This document shows positions 31,186 to 31,236 of a stretch of DNA of 31,236 nt, one piece after another. The stretch is from DAORDI01 sp035345895 (GTDB lineage: Bacteria; Spirochaetota; Leptospiria; Leptospirales; Leptospiraceae): positions 1-31,236 of the forward strand of contig DAORDI010000029.1 of assembly GCA_035345895.1 (NCBI GenBank). The letters are read 5' to 3'. Numbering within the stretch: the first letter of the stretch is position 1; each line of letters begins with the position of its first letter. The notes under the pieces were generated by a model. The model did not search any database and was not told where the DNA came from. It worked only from the letters and a program-made list of their open reading frames with translations. The translations under genes and the position numbers were made by a program.

Positions 31186-31236
31186 CATTCGCCATTCGCC
31201 ATTCGCCATTCGCCATTCGCCATTCGCCATTCGCCA
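31186..31236. repeat. Tandem repeat of CATTCGC, seven copies, cut by the window edge
   Basis: From 31186 the unit CATTCGC is repeated seven times without change (to 31234) and continues as CA at the end of the window. The array is truncated, and the actual number is unknown. Confidence 0.98.

Noticed and set aside
31186..31236. CRISPR array
   Set aside because: The unit is 7 bp and there are no spacers, so this is a simple tandem repeat.

Overview
The window looks like a chromosomal segment of a spirochaete, most likely a member or relative of the Leptospiraceae. Four things point there: a complete Bat (Bacteroides aerotolerance-type) locus next to htpG and a membrane SpoIIE phosphatase, many small lipoproteins with loose spirochaete-style lipoboxes, moderate A+T content with heavy AGA arginine use, and YwqK/MORN-type repeat lipoproteins. 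The assignment rests on gene content and remembered families, because no search could be run. The sequence is a draft assembly: a run of exactly 100 N interrupts htpG, and the right edge runs into a short tandem repeat.

Layout. (1) 1-590: a VapBC-type toxin-antitoxin pair, with the antitoxin cut by the window edge, followed by a lone lipoprotein (599-1465). (2) 1535-6171, + strand: a compact operon of MoxR ATPase, DUF58 protein, signal-anchored membrane protein, BatA and BatB, with 1-nt gaps or overlaps throughout. (3) 6184-15342, - strand, convergent with it: MORN-repeat lipoprotein, BatC, BatD, HtpG, LolA-like protein, lipoprotein and SpoIIE phosphatase. The two arms together make one Bat locus facing itself. 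(4) 15752-20717, - strand: a tight operon of aspartate-semialdehyde dehydrogenase, an unrecognised 655-aa protein, pyruvate kinase and a FlgO/CsgG-like lipoprotein. An 8-6-8 palindrome lies upstream of asd.

(5) 20899-27854: an accessory zone with two intact ATPase-plus-nuclease proteins (AAA-ATPase_like / PD-(D/E)XK type) and a third that is a decayed pseudogene. Between them are a 319-aa protein of unknown role with an HExxH motif, and a GT39-type membrane glycosyltransferase whose start overlaps the end of a cysteine-rich lipoprotein gene. (6) 27858-30991, - strand: two copies of a cysteine-rich lipoprotein gene. Each is preceded by a different toxin-antitoxin-type cassette (MNT-HEPN, or a lone DUF2281 protein), and each cassette is preceded by a copy of the same 102-bp repeat. 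(7) 30992-31236: no recognisable gene, a change of base composition, and seven copies of a 7-bp tandem repeat running off the end.

How the genes work together. The MoxR and VWA proteins (DUF58, BatA, BatB) probably form a chaperone-like, membrane-attached assembly, with BatC (TPR) and BatD on the periplasmic side. HtpG and the LolA-like protein would fit an envelope or protein-quality role. The most unusual part is the right end. There a lipoprotein gene has been duplicated behind interchangeable toxin-antitoxin cassettes, and the two copies match closely at both ends but differ in the middle.
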